Source of the DNA: Liriodendron chinense | Lineage: Eukaryota > Streptophyta > Magnoliopsida > Magnoliales > Magnoliaceae | Length of the DNA: 64,000 nucleotides | Assembly: GCA_003013855.2 (NCBI GenBank) | Contig: PVNU02002348.1 | Span: 1,240,001-1,304,000 of the forward strand | Direction of reading: 5' to 3' | In this document: positions 58,525-64,000 of the stretch, one piece after another | Position numbering within the stretch: position 1 is the stretch's first letter | How the letters are laid out: each line of letters opens with the position of its first letter | Position numbers and translations under genes: made by a program | The notes under the pieces: generated by a model | Databases searched by the model: none | Seen by the model: only the letters and a program-made list of their open reading frames with translations | Told to the model about the DNA's origin: nothing

Positions 58525-58608
58525 ATAGGGACCCAAAGGTACAATGCGTCACACTAGACGATCGTACGTCCATCGCAACGCACCGGAGGAGCATCTGTTG
58601 GGGGCCCA

Positions 58609-60535
58609 AAATGTAGGGTCCCTCAAAATAAACAGGATGGCCATGCATCTTTAAAAGAATTCACAAAATACCCTCTAAATGCATGTAAAACGGAGATTTA
58701 CAAAAATCCCCTTGCCAATTTTGGCTGAAATCTCCGATGGGCCGCACGAATCACCGTGATTAGAACTATCCAAAATCAAGTTGATATCTTCATTATGAAT
58801 TATGATGAACAGTGCATTTGATTTCATCATCAAGCGGGCCCCACAAGCCCATCAAAATTCAAAACCCAATTTGGGGCGTTCAAAAGTCCGTCAACGCACT
58901 CATAAATTCGGGTACCCACGTACCCAAAAATTCATCAAAATCACAAACCTATATATGGATGGATTGGAGTCCCACGCATCCATAAAATCGGGTCCACGCA
59001 ACCATAAAATCAGTAAAATCAAAAATTCATTTATGGATGCATCGGACTCCCACGCACCCATAAATTCGGGTCCCACGCACCCGAAAAGTCATCAAAAACA
59101 GATAAAAGCTTCAAGGGTGTATTGGTGTCCCACATACCCCAAAAATTGGTCCACGCGCCTGTAAATTTAGCACAAACTAGAAAGTGATTGATGGCTATTT
59201 AGAGGTTCCACGCGTCCATAAATTCGGGTCCTGCGCACCCATAAATTCAACACATTTCAGGATCTCATTTTTAGGTGCATGGAGTCCCACGCACCTAAAA
59301 ATCAAGGTCCCACACACCCAAAAATTCAGCCAATTTTAGAAATTATTTAAGGGTGTGTTGGACCTCTGCGCATCAATTTTGGGGTGCGTTGGGGGTGTTT
59401 TTGGGGTGCGTAGCACATGGCAGCCTCTCATTAGCCGAGTTCCAGTATTTTCAGGTATAAATACCCCGCCCGACTATTCATTTGTATGTTTTCAAAAGAG
59501 AGTTATTATCCTCTGGGTAATTAAAATTCCCATGGAAATCCTTTTTCTGTCATCGAAAACCCTTCCCGGTCACCGAAATCCTTCCTTATCACTGGCGTTC
59601 TCCATCGGAAGCTTACTCCGACCACCACAGGTCCGAATTATGAAAATTCATAAGTGTGGGCATGCATCTGTAAAATGACGAATCGAACAAGTGTATTGGA
59701 ATCCCACGCACCCAAAAATGTCCCACATGTCCATAAATTCGGGTCTCACGCGTCCATAAATTCGACGTGATTCAGATAAGTGCTTTAGTGTCCCACGCAC
59801 CAGAAAAATGTCCCACACGTCCATAAATTCGACGTGATTCTGACAAGTGCATTGGTGTCCCATGGACCCGAAAAATGTCCCACGCGTCCATAAATTCGGG
59901 CCCCACACGTTCATAAATTTGACGTAATTTGGACAAGTGCTTTGGTGTCCCACGCACCCGAAAAATGTCCCACACGTCCATAAATTTGGGTCCCACGCGT
60001 CCATAAATTCGACGTGATTCGGACAAGTGCTTTAGCATCCCACACACCCGAAAAATGTCCCACGCATCCATAAATTCATAAAAAATCAGATCATTAATTT
60101 AAAGGTGGGTTCGAGCCCACACACCCAAAAAATCTGTGAATTACAAAAAATATTTATGAGTGCACCGGACTCAATTTTAAGTGTTTTCAAGATCCTCTTG
60201 AGCCTATTTGGGGTATTTCGAGCGTTCCGGACACAATGAAATGGTCAAACGAATATTTTGGGATCTCTAAATAAGCAGAATTACGTACCTTCGAGGTTGG
60301 ACCCGATTCAACGCGATGAATGAAATGACTTCTCAGAAAGAAGCCGCCAGCACCCAAAACTATACAAATGTATCATTATCCACATGTACTATAAAATATG
60401 ACTCGATTAGGGTCGAAAGTTAGACAAACAGGATTATGGTTATCACAATAAACCATATCAAAGAGTTTCAATTCTCTACAAAGCAGTTGCTATGAACTAC
60501 CACAACACAATAGTCGATGCCCTACCCATTCAAAC
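58609..60535 (+). repeat. Candidate LTR-like block with CCCACGCACCC repeats (plus strand)
   Basis: The block starts TGTTGGGGGCCC. It has a TATAAATA at 59456-59463 followed by a C-rich start region, and ends before ggcatccgtctgttggga at about 60534, which loosely resembles the Tat-lineage primer site TGGCGCCGTCTGTGGGA. From 58840 to 59400 the words CCCACGCACC(C) and CATAAATTCGGG recur every 40-60 bp. No second LTR is inside the window, so the call is tentative. Confidence 0.3.
59680..60080. repeat. Tandem repeat, 61/85-99-bp units
   Basis: About five units start near 59680, 59766, 59827, 59926 and 60011. Each has a (g)acgtgattcggacaagtg lead, tgtcccacgcacccgaaaaatg, then cccacacgtccataaattc. 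Long units carry an additional gggtcccacgcgtccataaattc segment that short units lack. Confidence 0.7.
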
Positions 60536-61018
60536 GGCATCCGTCTGTTGGGATATTCAGGTACACACAACTATAGATCAAACTTCCCGAGGTCACCTGT
60601 CCAAACATAATAGACACGGGCCCAAAGTCATCCCTCTCAGTCATAAACCCTGATAGTCTCAGCCCGGATCTCCTGTCAAAACGTGGGACATAGACATTTG
60701 ACTAATACAAAGATGGTTCAGTCCATAGCAAAATAAATATGGGTCTCTATGACCACAAATTCTAAGACCATAGTCCCCGCTGACTAGGCTTCTGCCTTTT
60801 AATCAAGGTTCATCGATCATTCGATGTAATTAAGGGCTCGTGCCAGATCAGGGCCTGGAATGTACAAGATCTCAGAATCTCTGGAATAAAATTCACCTTG
60901 CGATATCTCTTCTTGTGTATCTTTTGTGAATACTTGTGATTATCTATGAATGTTTTCATTACTTAGAACCCCAGGGCAACAATACATAGAAAATGTCCTT
61001 GCGGCATTTTCAGTTCTA
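60081..61018. other. Unassigned sequence
   Basis: No ORF, repeat family or RNA gene could be supported, apart from the loose primer-site likeness at about 60534. Moderately AT-rich. Confidence 0.4.
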
Positions 61019-61450
61019 ACAAGATGATTGGAAGAATTTTTTTATGACTTTTTCAAAATGTTCCAGTTTGTTAGATCCTAGTTCGAGCGATCGAGATTAA
61101 CACTGGCTTTTATTAAAAATCTCTTGGGATTTTGATCCAGACGTATTTTAAGGTCTTCGGACAAAAAATATGTACATGCGGTACGACATTTTTTTAATTT
61201 TATCAGAAAGATCAGGACCATCGGATCCCACCTTGAGCGGTTGAGATCGATGACAGTTTTTATTACGAAATCTCTCGGGATCTTGATCCCGACGTAGTTT
61301 AAGGTCTTCGGACCCTATTATGTTTGGCTTGATGGTGGAAAGCAAGGTTGGAAATTTTTTGGTTTTTCTCGAAAATAATTCGAGTTATCAAACCTTGGCT
61401 CGGACGGTTGAGATGGATATCAAATTGGATGATACCCCTTTTTTGTATTT
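61019..61450. repeat. Three diverged tandem units of about 145 bp
   Basis: Units at about 61019-61165, 61166-61314 and 61315-61450. Shared words: gag-cg-tygagatyra, tttttattaygaaatctcty, gatcttgatcccgacgta and tttaaggtcttcgga (first two units). The third keeps only the gacggttgagat core and the preceding half. Confidence 0.6.
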
Positions 61451-63700
61451 TTTGGGAAATTACATGAAGCCCTTTTCCACATCATCTTATTATTTTCTCA
61501 AGAGATGAGATTTTCCTCAATTTCTCTCTCTTTTTCTCTTCCATCACTTCTATCTTACACAAGGACGAGATTCCTTAAAATTTATCTTCCCAGGGGGGGA
61601 GTTCTTCCCAAGGAGGAGAGAAGTGTTAAATCCCATCAAGTGGGGAAGGACGACTGGCCTTTTGATGGCCGCCCATCCGCCCCCTTGCCCACTAGTTTTC
61701 TAGTGGCTCGGATAATAAGGGTGGCCCATTTTGTGTATAAAGCCATGGCATGGCCCCCCTTTTCCATTCATGCATCTCTCTATTTCTTATCTCTCACTCA
61801 CTTTCTTCTTTCTTTCAAGTTTTTCTTTCCCTCAAGTGGTGGTCCCCCTTTTCTTTCAAGTGGTGGGGTTTTTGGTGAAGCTTTGGATAGCAAGGTGGTC
61901 CCTCTTTGGTGAGTGGTGAAGGTATGGCCCATTTCTTTATCTTGTTTTCTTTTCACGCTTTCTCTTCTCTTTCTCATACTCTTCTTTATTTTCCTTCATT
62001 TAGGTACCCTTCAAGAGGTGTGGTGGGCCCCAGTTTGAGAGACTTCAAGACTTGTTCAAAGCCTCAAGGTGGTGCATTGGAGTGGAGCTTTCAAATTTTT
62101 CTTCCACTTTCTTTCTCATCCTTTTCATGTGTGTGGAGTGCTTTTTCCATGTCCATCAAGTGTGCATGGGAAAGTTTCATTCTTTCTTTCCATTGGAGTT
62201 GGGCCTGATTTGTAAGAAATGGGCCCAAAGTGAGGTTAGGGCCTTTGGTGTATTTGGTTGGGCCCCAACCTTCATTTTGGACTCTCACATGTGCCTTTAC
62301 CTTTTTTCCTTTTCTTTCATGTTTCTCATGCTTCTCCACTTTTCTTTTCCTTTCTTTTCAAGTGTTGGGACCATGGGAGTGAGTGAGGCCCACCTCAAAT
62401 TTTTAGGCTTTCAACATCATTTGAGATAGCCCCCTTTCTTTATTTATGCATGTATGGACAAGAGGAGCCCAAACCATACTCTACTTGCTTTTTCTTTTCT
62501 CAAGTGGGCTAAATTTTAAAGTTGGGCTTCTAATGCACAAGTAGCCCTCCTCTCTTACCATTCTTTTGACTTGTAAACATTCTTTTTCTTTTTTGGTATC
62601 CTTAGAACAAAGTGTGGTAGGCCTCTTATCACCTTTCAAGATGGGTGAGCCCTTGGTCCATTTGTGGCTCATGTGTAATTTGGCAAAGGGGTTTCCACCA
62701 CACTTTGTGCATGTGAGATTTTCTTCATTTGCACTTTTGAATTGGTGAGAGATTTGGGTTACTTGGTCATTCAAGGAGGCCCATTGATGGGTTATGCTAC
62801 TAATTTTCTCAACTCCAAGTGGGTCCTTGAGTGATGGAAAGAATGTAATGCCTTCAAGTTGTTTATAATGTTTCCACCCTAAGTGGGTCCTTCCTTGAGA
62901 TTTCTAAGTGGGCCTACCAACATTCTTGGTTTCTTAAACCCATTTGGCAAGTCATTAATTCATATTTCTTTTGTTCTAAATGACTTCCAAGTCATGAAAA
63001 AGGTTGGTACACATAAGTTGCCCATGTTTGGCCCATGATTGGACATTATTGGCTTTGCTTTGTAAATGGGCTATGTATACCAAACTTAACCATTTTCCTT
63101 TTATTCCATGAAGGTTGGGTGGTCCACTAAGTCAAGCTTTCACATGTTCAAGTGATTTTTCTTCCAATGAAGAGAGTGGTGAGGTTGTCTAAGTTTGATC
63201 CTTAGATGGGTGCTTCCAATCTTATTTTCTTCAAGTGAGCTATGTGTACTACTCTTAACCATTAAGGTGGTGCTTTTAAGTCACTCTTGACATACCACAA
63301 TTTCCACCATTCTTCCTTTGTCCATGCACACATATATAAAAGAAATGGCGGCATCTTAAGTGATGGTTATGAAGCTCATTGCCTTTATGTGACAAGTGGA
63401 CCATCTCTTTGCTCCCAAGTGGTGGCTTGTGAATTTGGATCTTGCCACGACCCTTTTTTGGAAATGTGTCATTGGCCTTGGGGTTTGATTCTCATTGTGC
63501 CACATATACTTTTTGTGTTTTTGATGTTCTCATGTGCATTAAGATGGTTCCCTTATCATATGTAGACTTTGATGTATGGCCCCTCTTAAGCAAACCCCAC
63601 TCTCTTTTGAATGGGCGCCCAACAAATACCAATAGTGAGACATGGGGTTGGGACTCTGGATTTAACTTTGAGACATGAGTTTCCCCCTATGGCTTTTTAT
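61451..63700. other. Pyrimidine-rich unassigned sequence
   Basis: Plus-strand pyrimidine-rich stretches with the recurring word caagtgg(tgg) or aagtggg(tcc) many times between 61640 and 63430. The longest ORF (61505-61912, 135 codons) is Ser/Phe/Pro-rich and low complexity, and is not credible as a gene. It could be the long leader of a plus-strand element if the LTR candidate at 58609 is real. Confidence 0.4.
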
Positions 63701-63748
63701 GGTTCAATTTTAACAAGTTTGAAGGTGAGATGCTTACCTTATCAAGAT

Positions 63749-64000
63749 CGTAGGAATCAATGGCGGATGGCACATGAGGTCATGGTAGTCGCACGCGAGA
63801 GGTCAGGGAATGGGGATCACATGGGTTCCTTAGCTAGGGAGCAATAGCCACTTCCAGATATCAAAGGTCATGGTACCCGAGAGCTGTGGGATGATTGGGT
63901 GGAACCTCCTCACCCACTGATTGAACATGTACTTGCTGGCACTCCTTTTGCTGGCCTCTACTCTCTTCGGTTTAAGAGAAGTAAGGCCAATCGCATGCTT
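63749..64000 (+). pseudogene. Possible PMD-like coding start, broken or window-truncated
   Basis: One plus-strand frame reads MAHEVMVVARERSG..., meets TAG at 63845-63847, and continues open to the window end with DDWVEPPHPLIEHVLAGTPF and AGLYSLRFKRSKANRML. The pattern of a bulky W region, then V--TPF--LY-L, resembles the N-terminal part of PMD proteins. It is short and truncated, so the call rests on composition and faint similarity. The stop may be a lesion, or the upstream part may be noncoding. Confidence 0.25.

Noticed and set aside
61505..61912. 135-codon plus-strand ORF as a host gene
   Set aside because: Low-complexity Ser/Phe/Pro composition from a pyrimidine-rich tract, with no recognisable domain.

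Overview
This window is plant (angiosperm) repetitive DNA. It is almost entirely nested LTR retrotransposons of two superfamilies, plus one broken plant-mobile-domain (PMD) gene and a block of unusual short repeats. Everything recognisable from 1 to 57,573 is coded on the minus strand. The species cannot be told from the sequence. No ordinary intact host gene, rRNA, tRNA gene or CRISPR array was found. All calls are from reading the sequence; no database search or alignment program was run.

Layout. 1-41,677 is a tandem Copia element of the SIRE/Maximus type: two internal regions (copy A 1-7,969; copy B 10,017-39,653 with insertions) share one middle LTR (7,970-10,016), and a right LTR ends the array (39,654-41,677). 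The left LTR lies just outside the window. Copy B was later hit by a solo Athila-like LTR (10,447-12,017, TSD ggctt) and by a 20-kb Gypsy/Athila element C (13,268-33,345, TSD caacc). C was itself split in its reverse transcriptase by a third element D (18,261-28,739, TSD cacat). D keeps an uninterrupted 1,815-aa Gag-Pol and is the only apparently intact autonomous element here. The Copia array sits inside the left LTR of a non-autonomous Athila-like element E (41,678-48,310, left end outside the window), which has gag-protease but no RT/RNase H/integrase. E adjoins the 3' end of the PMD pseudogene (48,311-50,580 and 57,058-57,573), which is also split by a second non-autonomous element F (50,586-57,057, TSD gatgt). 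From 57.6 to 64 kb there are palindromic and tandem short repeats, a candidate LTR, and a possible plus-strand PMD-like coding end.

Insertion order: E and F entered the PMD locus; Copia entered E and became a tandem; the solo LTR and C entered copy B; D entered C.

The most striking signal is a shared cis-module. The LTRs of the Copia family and of every Athila-like family here carry an array of a dyad made of two palindromic 8-mers GACCGGTC, usually 2 nt apart. The array starts about 90-120 bp upstream of the TATA box, and in three families the units repeat mainly every 52-54 bp. The linker between units (TCCAGCAAG) is also shared but lies in opposite orientation in Copia and Athila. A related array lies between pol and the third ORF of the Copia element. 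A second conserved element is a 9-bp stem hairpin in the transcribed part of all Athila-like LTRs, with one compensatory base-pair change between families.
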